18,883 nt of DNA from UBA4615 sp044359175. GTDB lineage: Bacteria; Pseudomonadota; Gammaproteobacteria; Burkholderiales; Burkholderiaceae_E. The stretch covers positions 1 to 18,883 of the forward strand of contig JBIKMO010000067.1 of NCBI GenBank assembly GCA_044359175.1. Reading direction: 5' to 3'. Under the pieces are notes generated by a model, which saw only the letters and a list, made by a program, of their open reading frames with translations, had not been told where the DNA came from and did no database searches. The first letter of the stretch is position 1. Every line of letters begins with the position of its first letter. The position numbers and the translations under genes are program-made. Positions 1 through 7,215 of the stretch are shown in pieces.

Positions 1-527
1 CAGGCCTTGGCCGCGGCCTTCGCCGGCTCCGGCGCGCGCCCCCCGGGTGCCCGCCACCAGCGCGACAGCGGCTCGCCGGTCATCTCGCGAAACCGCGCGT
101 CGACCCGGTCGATCTCGGCGCACACCGCGCGCGCGTCCCACTGCAGCGTGCGGCCGGCCTGCGCGCCGAACTGCGGCCGAACGACGAATCGGCCGTCGGC
201 CGCACTCGAGCGGAAGTACACGTGATCGAACGTGTGGCTGCCGAACGCATGGCCCTCGGCGAGCCGAGCCCGCCAGTACGGCGCCCAGCCCTCGTCGAGC
301 GAATGGCCGCCCTCGACCGTCTTCTCGTTGGCGAGGAAGAAGGTGGCCCGTACGTCGTGCTTGCGCAGGATGCCGGCGATCAGCTCGGCATCGCGCATGT
401 TGCCGGTGTCCAGCGTCAGGTACACGGTGCCGGCCGCGCAGGCGCGCTGCGCCGGCGCGGCGCCCGAGGCGGCCGAGGCGCCCAGCGCGAGCCCCAGTGC
501 GAGCCATGGCGCCGCGGCGAGTCTCAC
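1..527 (-). CDS. Polysaccharide deacetylase family protein, exported (3' end beyond window)
   Basis: The first 175 residues of a NodB-homology (carbohydrate esterase 4) protein are visible. It starts at GTG 527, which overlaps the stop of the upstream propeller gene (GTGA), and runs off the window edge. Residues 2-24 form a hydrophobic Ala/Leu-rich signal peptide, so the product should act in the periplasm or envelope. Motif 1 reads LTLDTG (D40, T41), motif 2 is SHTFDH (H98, H102) and motif 3 is RAPGG (159-163). Family members remove acetyl groups from N-acetylglucosamine polymers such as peptidoglycan or exopolysaccharide, using an Asp-His-His metal site. Here the second Asp of the usual DDG motif, a metal ligand, is Thr, so activity or metal chemistry may differ. 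No strong Shine-Dalgarno precedes the GTG, which fits translational coupling. The family call is secure; the substrate is unknown. Confidence 0.85.
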   Translation of the reverse strand, partial: MRLAAAPWLALGLALGASAASGAAPAQRACAAGTVYLTLDTGNMRDAELIAGILRKHDVRATFFLANEKTVEGGHSLDEGWAPYWRARLAEGHAFGSHTFDHVYFRSSAADGRFVVRPQFGAQAGRTLQWDARAVCAEIDRVDARFREMTGEPLSRWWRAPGGRAPEPAKAAAKA

Positions 528-1555
528 AGCAGCGGGGCCCGGTTGTGCAGGTAGATGCCGTGCGGCGAACGGCCGACCGGGATCGTGCGCGCGATCTGGC
601 GCGTGGTCATGTCGACCACGGTCACCTGCCTGGCAAAGCGCGAGGTCACCCACAGCTGCCGGCGGTCGGCGGTGAGCTCCATGCAGTCGGGGCCGCCGGG
701 CAGCGCGAACTGGTCGACCTCCTTCATCGCCTGCATGTCCACCGTCGAGACCGTGTTCGCGACGCGGTTGGTCACCAGCAGGTGGCGCCCGTCGCCCAGG
801 CCACGGAAGTTGTGCGCCCCCTTGCCGGTACGGATCCGGGCGACCGTACGCCGCGCCCGCAGGTCGATCGCCTCGACGTAGTCCTCGCCCATGATGCCAA
901 CCAGCAGGTGGCGCTCGTCCGGCGTCACGACGATACCGGCGGGCTGCCGGCCCACCGGCAGCATCCAGGCGACCTGCTGCGCCGGCACGTCGATTGCAGC
1001 GATCTGGTCGTTGTCCTGCAGGGTCACGTAGGCGAACCGGCTGTCGGCCGAGAACCACAGGTGGCTCGGCGCCTTGGGCAGGCGGATCTGACGCGCGAGC
1101 TGCTTCTCGCGACCGTCCCACGCGTACACGTCGACGCGGTCCAGCCGCAGCGCCGCGGTCACGAACCAGCGATCGTCGGGCGAGAACGCGAGCTGGTAGG
1201 GATCATCGATGTTGCGCAGCCGCCCGCGGACCTCGCCGGTGCGCGGATCGAGGAAGTGCAGGTCGTTGCTCATCGCGTTGCCGACGATCAGCGTCTCGTT
1301 GTCCGGCTTCGGGTACAGGTGGTGCGGCTCCTTGCCGACCGCCACCCGGCCGACCTCCGCGAAGCTCGCCTGGTCGATCAGCGATACCGACGCATCGCGC
1401 GAGTTGAGCACGATCACCCGCGGCAGCGCGGACGCAACGGCGGCCCCGGCCGGCACCGGCGCGGCGCTGCGGGACGGAGCCGCCACGGCGCCGGGCCCCA
1501 CCGTGGCCACGGCAGCCAGCACCGCCGGCGTCGTCGCGCGCATCCTGTACTTCAT
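524..1555 (-). CDS. Exported YVTN/YncE-type beta-propeller protein
   Basis: The product has 343 residues. An N-terminal signal peptide (positively charged MKYRMR, then a hydrophobic Ala/Val stretch to about residue 26) is followed by an Ala/Pro-rich spacer. From about residue 45 there are repeated blades of about 40 residues with the pattern of a beta-strand, a D-x-x-x region, and V-x-V/I-G (for example VGRVAVGKEPHHLY-like, MLPVGRQPAGIV and TIPVGRSPHGIY), typical of YVTN repeats and a seven-blade propeller. Such proteins are periplasmic scaffolds or binding proteins; no catalytic site is evident. The ATG at 1555 overlaps the hrpA stop (ATGA), and a G-rich Shine-Dalgarno (GAGGGG) lies in the last hrpA codons. 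The stop overlaps the GTG of the deacetylase gene. Function in this operon is unknown; partnership with the deacetylase is inferred from the overlap. Confidence 0.88.
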   Translation of the reverse strand: MKYRMRATTPAVLAAVATVGPGAVAAPSRSAAPVPAGAAVASALPRVIVLNSRDASVSLIDQASFAEVGRVAVGKEPHHLYPKPDNETLIVGNAMSNDLHFLDPRTGEVRGRLRNIDDPYQLAFSPDDRWFVTAALRLDRVDVYAWDGREKQLARQIRLPKAPSHLWFSADSRFAYVTLQDNDQIAAIDVPAQQVAWMLPVGRQPAGIVVTPDERHLLVGIMGEDYVEAIDLRARRTVARIRTGKGAHNFRGLGDGRHLLVTNRVANTVSTVDMQAMKEVDQFALPGGPDCMELTADRRQLWVTSRFARQVTVVDMTTRQIARTIPVGRSPHGIYLHNRAPLL

Positions 1556-4500
1556 GCCCCCCCCTCGCGGATCGATTCCCACACCCGCTGCAGCCGCTTG
1601 ACCGACACCGGCATCGGCGTGCGCAGCTCCTGCGCGAACAGCGACACGCGCAACTCCTCGAGCAGCCACCTGAAGTCGTCCAGGCGCGGGTCGTGACGAC
1701 CCTTGAGGGCGGCGCGCGCGCGGTCGAGATTGTGGAGCAACGGCAGGATCTCGGCCATCCGTGCGAGGTCCCGGGCCGGGTCCGCGCGCAGCTTCTCCAG
1801 ACGGGCGGACACGGCAGCGAGGTAGCGGGGCAGGTGCGCGAAGCGGTCGGGCGCGGTCGAGGACACGAAGGTCTTCGGCAGCAGCGCGGCGAGCTGGCGC
1901 TCGACGTCGGCGACCGTGGCTGCATGAGCCCGGGCCGCCGGCAGCCGTCGCAGGATCACCTGATGCTCGGCGAGGATCGCCGCGAGCGTGCGCGCGACCT
2001 CCTGGCCGACCAGCGACACGCGCGGGCGCGCCTCGGCGAGGCGGGCGTCGAACGCAGCCGCGTCCGCAGGCAACGGCTCGGCGAGACAGCAGCGCTCGAG
2101 CGTGGCGGCGACCCGCTCGCGGCGCAGGTCCTCCGCGGTACCGAAGGGCATGAACCCGACCGTCAGCCGCTGCGCATCCGGCAGGCTGCGATCGAGGAAG
2201 CGCAGCGGCTCGCGCAGCGCGATCGCGAACAGGCGCCGCAGCCCGGCGCGGTGGGTGCGCTGCGCGACCTCGGGGTCGTCGAAGACCTGCAGCTCGGCCG
2301 CCTCGCCGCGGTCCACCAGCGCCGGGTAGCCGACCAGCGTCTCGCCCGGCCCCACCTGCAGCTCGAGCAGCTCCGGCAGGGACCCGAAGGTCCACGCGGT
2401 GAAGCGCTCGCCGGCGCGGCGCGCGGCCTCGGGTGGGACCGGTGGGACGGTCGACGCAGGCGCAGCGGACGCGGCATCGCACGCGGGCGGCGCGCGCGGT
2501 GCGGTCACGGCGATCGGACCGTGAACCACGGGGCCGGACCCCGCCGATCCTGCGCCCGCCGCCGCACCCACTCCGGCGCGGCGCAGCGCCGCCTGGAAGC
2601 TGCCTGCCGACGCGCTCGCGAACTGCGCGCGCAGCGGCGCGAGCTGACGGCCGGCGCCGAGCACCCGACCATGCTCGTCGAGCACCCGGAAGTTCATCGA
2701 CAGGTGAGGCGGCAGCGACTCGAGCCGGAAGTCGTCGGCCGCGACCCGCAGCGCCGCATGCTCGCGCAGATCGTCGATCAGCGCGGCGAGCAGCGGGCGA
2801 TCACCCGCCGCCTCGCCGACGCGCTCGACGAAACCCCGCGCCCAGCCGTCGAGCGGCAGCAGATGGCGACGGCAGCGCTGCGGCAGCGACTTCAGCAGCG
2901 CGGCCACCTTCTCGATGCGCATGCCGGGCACCAGCCACTCGCAGCGCACCGCATCCACCTGATTGAGCGCGTACAGCGGCACCTCGAGCGTCACGCCGTC
3001 GTCGGTCGCACCGGGTTCGAAGTGGTAGCGGGCCTCGAACGACACGCCGCGCATCGCGAGCCGGCGCGGAAAGTTGCGATGGTCGACCCCCTCGGCATCC
3101 TTGCGCAGCAGCAGCTCGCGCGACAGCCGCAGCAGCGTCGGCCGCTCCCGCGACGCCTGCCGCCACCAGCGCTCGAGCTGCTGGCCGCTCGCCACGTCAC
3201 CGGGCACCTGCGCGTCGAACCAGTCGTAGACGAACTGCGCATCGACCAGCAGGTCGGGGCGGCGCATCTTCGCCTCGAGCTGCTGCACCTCGGCCACCAG
3301 CCGCCGGTTGTGCGCGAAGAACGCACAGTCGGTCTCCCAGTCGCCGGCGACCAGCGCCTCGCGGATCAGCAGTTCGCGCGACAGCGTCGGGTCGATGCCG
3401 GCGTAGTGCACGCGCCGGCCCGAGTAGACCACCAGACCGTAGAGCGTGCCGCGCTCCAGCGCAACCGCCTGCCCGGCACGCTTCTCCCAGTGCGGATCGC
3501 TCCAGGTGCGGCGGATCAGGTGCGCGGCGGCGTGTTCGATCCATGCCGGCTCGATCCGCGCGGCCGTACGCGCGTAGAGCCGCGTGGTGTCGACCATCTC
3601 GGCGGCCATCACCCAGCGCGCGCCCGACGTGCCTTCGGTGCGGGCCGACGCGGCCGCCGCGTCGGCCGCCTCGCGCCGCGCCGAGCTGCGCCGGGCGAGC
3701 CCGGAGCTCGGATGCAGCCAGAAGCGGGTCGCGTGCGTGCCGTGGTACCAGGCCTCGTCCGGCGCGCGGTACCCGAGGTTGCCGAGCAGCCCGGCGAGCA
3801 GCGCGCGGTGCAGCGCCTCGTAGCCCGCCGGCACGTCGCCCGGCACCCAGTGCAGCTCGGCCACCGCATCGGCGAGCTGCGCGTGCACGTCGGCCCATTC
3901 GCGAAGCCGGCGCACCGACAAGAACTCGCGCTCCAGACGCGCGGCGTGCGCTCGGCGCGACTCGCCGTCGTGCGGCCCGGCGCGCACCGCGTCCCACAGC
4001 CTGACCCAGGACACGAAGTCGGAGCGCGGATCGGCGAAACGCGCGTGCATCTGGTCGGCGGCCTGCTGGCGCTCCGGCGGCCGCTCGCGCGGGTCCTGCA
4101 CCGACAGCGCCGCGGCGATCACCAGCACCTCGCGCAGGCAGCCCTGCTGGCGCGCGGCGAGCAGCATCCGCCCGATCCGCGGGTCCACCGGCAGCCGCGC
4201 GAGCTGCCGCCCGGTGGCGGTCAGCGCGTTGGACGCGTCGATCGCGTCGAGCTCGCGCAGCAGGTCGTAGCCGTCGGCGATCGCACGGCGCGGCGGCGGA
4301 TCGACGAAGGGAAACGCCTCGACATCGTCCAGCCGCAGCGACTTCATGCGCAGGATCACCGAGGCGAGCGACGAGCGCAGCACCTCGGGATCGGTGTACG
4401 CCGGGCGCCGCGCGAAGTCGGCCTCGTCGTACAGCCGGATGCAGATGCCCTCGGCGAGCCGGCCGCAGCGGCCCGCGCGCTGGTCGGCAGCGGCCCGCGA

Positions 4501-5544
4501 CACCGGCTCGATCTGCAGCTGCTCGACCTTGCCGCGCACGCGGTAGCGCTTGACGCGCGCAAGCCCGCTGTCGACCACGTAACGGATGCCCGGCACGGTG
4601 AGCGAGGTCTCGGCCACGTTGGTCGCGAGCACGACCCGCGGTGCGGCGTGCGGCGCGAACACCCGCTGCTGCTCGGCGGCCGACAGCCGCGAATACAGCG
4701 GCACGATCTCGGCCAGTCCGGTCAGCCCGCCGCGGCCGCCGCGGCGGGCCCACGCGCGACGCAGGTGCTCGGCGGTCTCGCGGATCTCGCGCTCGCCGGG
4801 CAGGAACACCAGCACGTCGCCCGGCGCCTCGCGCCAGAGCTCGTCGATCGCCGACTCGACCGCATCCGGCAGGTCGGTCTCGTCGTCGTCGTCGGCCGGG
4901 CGCGCCGGCTCGACGCCCGATTCGCACGGCTGCGGCGCCTGCAGCGGGCGCCAGCGGATCGCCACGGGATAGGTGCGTCCCGAGACCTCGATCACCGGCG
5001 CCGCGCCGCGGGCTCCCGCGAAGTGCGCGGCGAAGCGCGCCGCATCGATCGTCGCCGAGGTGATCACCACCTTCAGGTCGTCGCGCCGCGGGCCCTCGAG
5101 CAACCGCTTCAGGTAGCCGAGCAGGAAGTCGATGTTCAGGCTGCGCTCGTGCGCCTCGTCGACGATCAGGGTGTCGTACTGCCGCAGCAGCGGATCGCCC
5201 TGCGTCTCGGCGAGCAGGACCCCGTCGGTCATCAGCTTGATCCGCGCGGTGCGCGAGACCTTCTCGTTGAAGCGGATCTTGTAGCCGACGTCGGTGCCCA
5301 GCGGCGAGCCGAGCTCCTCGGCGATGCGTCGCGCCACGCTGGTGGCCGCGATGCGTCGCGGCTGGGTGTGGCCGATCAGCCCCGCGGTGCCTCGGCCCGC
5401 GAGCAGGCAGATCTTGGGCAGCTGGGTGGTCTTGCCCGAGCCGGTCTCGCCGCCGACGATCACCACGGGGTGCTCGCGCAGTGCTGCGGCGATCTCGTCG
5501 CGGCGTTGCGAGACCGGAAGCAGGTCGGGGAACTCGAGCCGCAC
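1552..5544 (-). CDS. hrpA: ATP-dependent RNA helicase HrpA (DEAH box)
   Basis: A cytoplasmic DEAH-box RNA helicase of 1330 residues from GTG 5544, close to E. coli HrpA (about 1300). Motifs in order are Walker A GETGSGKT (32-39), TQPRR (motif Ia, near 60), DEAH (129-132), SAT (163-165), TNVAETSLTVPG (near 308-319) and QRAGRCGR (355-362). Helicase-associated regions and a long C-terminal DUF3418-like half follow. An acidic DDDDE patch near residue 218 and an Ala/Pro-rich linker in the C-terminal half look like flexible inserts. In E. coli HrpA acts in mRNA processing and in rescue of stalled ribosomes. An in-frame TTG at 5550 is an alternative start; I prefer GTG because it sits where transcription from the TATAAT palindrome should begin. 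The gene overlaps the propeller gene by 4 bp and is divergent from argA. It is unrelated to the type III secretion pilin also called HrpA. Confidence 0.95.
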   Translation of the reverse strand: MRLEFPDLLPVSQRRDEIAAALREHPVVIVGGETGSGKTTQLPKICLLAGRGTAGLIGHTQPRRIAATSVARRIAEELGSPLGTDVGYKIRFNEKVSRTARIKLMTDGVLLAETQGDPLLRQYDTLIVDEAHERSLNIDFLLGYLKRLLEGPRRDDLKVVITSATIDAARFAAHFAGARGAAPVIEVSGRTYPVAIRWRPLQAPQPCESGVEPARPADDDDETDLPDAVESAIDELWREAPGDVLVFLPGEREIRETAEHLRRAWARRGGRGGLTGLAEIVPLYSRLSAAEQQRVFAPHAAPRVVLATNVAETSLTVPGIRYVVDSGLARVKRYRVRGKVEQLQIEPVSRAAADQRAGRCGRLAEGICIRLYDEADFARRPAYTDPEVLRSSLASVILRMKSLRLDDVEAFPFVDPPPRRAIADGYDLLRELDAIDASNALTATGRQLARLPVDPRIGRMLLAARQQGCLREVLVIAAALSVQDPRERPPERQQAADQMHARFADPRSDFVSWVRLWDAVRAGPHDGESRRAHAARLEREFLSVRRLREWADVHAQLADAVAELHWVPGDVPAGYEALHRALLAGLLGNLGYRAPDEAWYHGTHATRFWLHPSSGLARRSSARREAADAAAASARTEGTSGARWVMAAEMVDTTRLYARTAARIEPAWIEHAAAHLIRRTWSDPHWEKRAGQAVALERGTLYGLVVYSGRRVHYAGIDPTLSRELLIREALVAGDWETDCAFFAHNRRLVAEVQQLEAKMRRPDLLVDAQFVYDWFDAQVPGDVASGQQLERWWRQASRERPTLLRLSRELLLRKDAEGVDHRNFPRRLAMRGVSFEARYHFEPGATDDGVTLEVPLYALNQVDAVRCEWLVPGMRIEKVAALLKSLPQRCRRHLLPLDGWARGFVERVGEAAGDRPLLAALIDDLREHAALRVAADDFRLESLPPHLSMNFRVLDEHGRVLGAGRQLAPLRAQFASASAGSFQAALRRAGVGAAAGAGSAGSGPVVHGPIAVTAPRAPPACDAASAAPASTVPPVPPEAARRAGERFTAWTFGSLPELLELQVGPGETLVGYPALVDRGEAAELQVFDDPEVAQRTHRAGLRRLFAIALREPLRFLDRSLPDAQRLTVGFMPFGTAEDLRRERVAATLERCCLAEPLPADAAAFDARLAEARPRVSLVGQEVARTLAAILAEHQVILRRLPAARAHAATVADVERQLAALLPKTFVSSTAPDRFAHLPRYLAAVSARLEKLRADPARDLARMAEILPLLHNLDRARAALKGRHDPRLDDFRWLLEELRVSLFAQELRTPMPVSVKRLQRVWESIREGGA
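1557..1564 (-). other. G8 homopolymer at the hrpA 3' end (slippery-type tract)
   Basis: Eight consecutive G residues on the coding strand span the last sense codons of hrpA (GAG GGG GGG GCA, then TGA). They also form part of the ribosome-binding site for the propeller gene. The arrangement G GGG GGG fits the X XXY YYZ pattern in the hrpA frame. A -1 shift here would bypass the hrpA stop and continue in the propeller frame, which is open through this point. Whether slippage occurs is unknown. Confidence 0.4.
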
Positions 5545-5550
5545 CGGCAA

Positions 5551-5558
5551 ATTATAAT
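5551..5558. promoter_or_regulatory. Palindromic ATTATAAT: back-to-back -10 hexamers for argA and hrpA
   Basis: The octamer ATTATAAT is its own reverse complement, so it gives a perfect TATAAT on the plus strand (5553-5558) and on the minus strand (5556-5551). It is a rare AT-rich run in very GC-rich DNA and sits in the only space between the divergent genes. Exactly 6 bases separate each hexamer from a start codon: ATG of argA at 5565 and GTG of hrpA at 5544. Transcription usually starts about 7 bases after the -10 box, so +1 would fall on the first base of each start codon. I see no good -35 box and no Shine-Dalgarno sequence for either gene. Confidence 0.7.
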
Positions 5559-5564
5559 GCCTCG

Positions 5565-6884
5565 ATGCCGACGCCCCCCGAGCCGCAGCAGTTCGTCGCC
5601 TGGCTGCGCGCGGTCGCGCCGTACATCCACGCGTTCCGAGGCCGCACGATGGTGATCGCCTTCGCCGGCGAGCTGGTCGCCGCGGGCCGGCTCAACGCGC
5701 TGGTCCAGGACCTGAGTCTGCTGCACGCACTGGGCATGCGGCTGGTGCTGGTCTACGGCTCGCGCCCGCAGGTCGACGAGCAGATGACGCTGCGCGGCGC
5801 GACCAGCCGCTACCACCGTGGCATGCGGATCACCGACGCGATCGCGCTGGAGTGCGCGAAGGAGGCGGCCGGCGAGACCCGCCTGGACATCGAAGCCGCG
5901 TTCTCGCAGGGGCTGCCCAACACGCCGATGGCGCACGCGACCGTGCGCGTGGTGTCGGGCAACTTCGTCACCGCGCGCCCGGTGGGCATCGTCGACGGCG
6001 TCGATTTCGAGCACACCGGGGTGGTGCGCAAGGTCGACGTGCAGACCATCCGGCTCGCGCTGTCCTCCGGCGCGCTGGTGCTGCTGCCCCCGCTGGGTTT
6101 CTCGCCCACCGGCGAGGCGTTCAACCTCGCGATGGAGGACCTCGCCTGCGCGACCGCGATCGCGCTGGACGCGGACAAGCTGGTCTTTCTCACCGAGACC
6201 GGCGGCATCGCCGACGCCGACGGGCGCCTGCTCACCGAGATCACCGAAGCGCAGGCGCGTGCGATCCTCGCGGCCGACCAGCTGCCGGCGGCCTCGGCCG
6301 ACTACCTGCGCCACGCGCTCAAGGCCTGCGACGGCGGGGTCGCGCGCGCCCACCTCGTGCCGTTCGCGCTCGACGGCTCGGTGCTGCTCGAGCTCTTCCT
6401 GCACGACGGCGTGGGGTCGATGCTGGTCGAGGAGACCCTCGAGGCGCTGCGCGAGGCGGTACCTGACGACGTCGGCGGGCTGCTGGCGCTGATCCGCCCG
6501 CTGGAGGAGGACGGCACCCTGGTCAAGCGCGACCGGGCGCTGATCGAGCGCGAGGTGGCCAACTTCACGGTCATCGAGCACGATGGCGTGATCTTCGGCT
6601 GCGCGGCCCTGTACGCGTTTCCCGAGGACGGCATGGGCGAGCTCGCCTGCCTGGCGGTCAACCCGCAGGCGCAGGGCCAGGGCGACGGCGAGCGGCTGCT
6701 GCAGCGCATCGAGCAGCGCGCGCGCGCCGCGGGCGTCGGCCGCCTGTTCGTGCTCACCACGCGCACCGCGCACTGGTTCCTGAAGCGCGGCTTCGTGCCG
6801 GGCACCCCGGACGACCTGCCGCGCGCGCGCAAGAAGCTCTACAACTGGCAGAGGAAATCGCAGGTGCTGCTCAAGCCCCTGTGA
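5565..6884 (+). CDS. argA: Amino-acid N-acetyltransferase (N-acetylglutamate synthase)
   Basis: Makes N-acetyl-L-glutamate from glutamate and acetyl-CoA, the first step of arginine synthesis, in the cytoplasm. The 439-residue length matches classical ArgA (E. coli 443). Residues 1 to about 285 form the amino-acid-kinase-like domain, which usually binds arginine for feedback inhibition (VVSGNF, SPTGEAFNL and TETGGIAD are recognisable). Residues from about 290 form the GNAT acetyltransferase domain, with DVGGLLALIRPLEE, the acetyl-CoA loop NPQAQGQGDGERLL, and the closing signature LFVLTTRTAHWF then KKLYNWQRKSQVL. The ATG at 5565 has no Shine-Dalgarno, and a perfect TATAAT ends 6 bases upstream, so the mRNA is probably leaderless. 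Longer in-frame starts upstream would lie inside hrpA and add residues not found in the family. yggX follows after 37 bases, probably in the same transcript. Confidence 0.96.
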   Translation: MPTPPEPQQFVAWLRAVAPYIHAFRGRTMVIAFAGELVAAGRLNALVQDLSLLHALGMRLVLVYGSRPQVDEQMTLRGATSRYHRGMRITDAIALECAKEAAGETRLDIEAAFSQGLPNTPMAHATVRVVSGNFVTARPVGIVDGVDFEHTGVVRKVDVQTIRLALSSGALVLLPPLGFSPTGEAFNLAMEDLACATAIALDADKLVFLTETGGIADADGRLLTEITEAQARAILAADQLPAASADYLRHALKACDGGVARAHLVPFALDGSVLLELFLHDGVGSMLVEETLEALREAVPDDVGGLLALIRPLEEDGTLVKRDRALIEREVANFTVIEHDGVIFGCAALYAFPEDGMGELACLAVNPQAQGQGDGERLLQRIEQRARAAGVGRLFVLTTRTAHWFLKRGFVPGTPDDLPRARKKLYNWQRKSQVLLKPL

Positions 6885-6921
6885 TCATCCGGCCCCCATC
6901 CCACGTCGATCGAGGACCCCC

Positions 6922-7194
6922 ATGGCACGAACCGTCCAGTGCGTGAAGCTGCAGCGCGAGGCCGAGGGCCTCGACTTCCCGCCCTACCCCGGAGAGCTCG
7001 GCAAGCGGATCTGGGAGAGCGTCTCCAAGGAGGCATGGCAGGGCTGGCTCAAGCACCAGACGATGCTGGTCAACGAGAACCGGTTGAACCTCGCCGACGC
7101 GCGCGCCAGGAAGTACCTGGCCGCGCAGATGGAGGCGTACTTCTTTGGCGGTCGCGTCGACCAGGCCGCGGGCTACGTGCCGCCCGCCGGCTGA
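6922..7194 (+). CDS. yggX: Probable Fe(2+)-trafficking protein YggX
   Basis: A 90-residue cytoplasmic protein of the YggX family, which contributes to iron trafficking and protects iron-sulfur enzymes against oxidative damage. The family features are clear: MARTVQC with the conserved Cys7, the PPYPGELGKRIWE segment, WQGWLKHQTMLVNENRLN, and the C-terminal QMEAYFFGG. The length matches the family (about 90 residues). A Shine-Dalgarno GAGGA at 6912-6916 lies 5 bases before the ATG. It follows argA by 37 bases on the same strand and converges with the permease gene, whose stop is only 12 bases away. Confidence 0.95.
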   Translation: MARTVQCVKLQREAEGLDFPPYPGELGKRIWESVSKEAWQGWLKHQTMLVNENRLNLADARARKYLAAQMEAYFFGGRVDQAAGYVPPAG

Positions 7195-7215
7195 CTCGCG
7201 GCGGGCTCAGCCCGC
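7182..7215. terminator. Candidate bidirectional hairpins between convergent yggX and permease
   Basis: Two overlapping inverted repeats lie at the convergent junction. GCCCGCCG (7182-7189) pairs with CGGCGGGC (7199-7206) around a 9-base loop. Alternatively GCGGGC (7201-7206) pairs with GCCCGC (7210-7215) around TCA, the complement of the permease stop codon. The two structures share bases and exclude each other. Neither is followed by a T-run, so intrinsic termination is uncertain. Confidence 0.35.

Noticed and set aside
47..1696. Long plus-strand frame opposite the propeller and deacetylase genes
   Set aside because: Low-complexity Arg/Pro/Ala composition with no motif, while the minus strand encodes recognisable families with signal peptides.
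524..2482. A 652-codon frame suggesting an N-terminally extended propeller protein
   Set aside because: The extension overlaps hrpA, has shadow composition and would bury the signal peptide that begins at ATG 1555.
1552..5544. Reading hrpA as the type III secretion pilin of plant pathogens
   Set aside because: Same symbol only. The protein is a DEAH-box helicase of about 1330 residues.
1693..5655. A 1320-codon open frame antisense to almost all of hrpA
   Set aside because: Its translation is rich in Arg, Gln, His and Leu with no recognisable domain. GC-rich codon bias removes stops from the complementary frame; hrpA carries the full helicase motif set.
5460..6773. Minus-strand 437-codon frame opposite argA, which could look like an extension upstream of hrpA
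   Set aside because: No domain is recognisable, it is in a different frame from hrpA, and argA matches its family along its full length.
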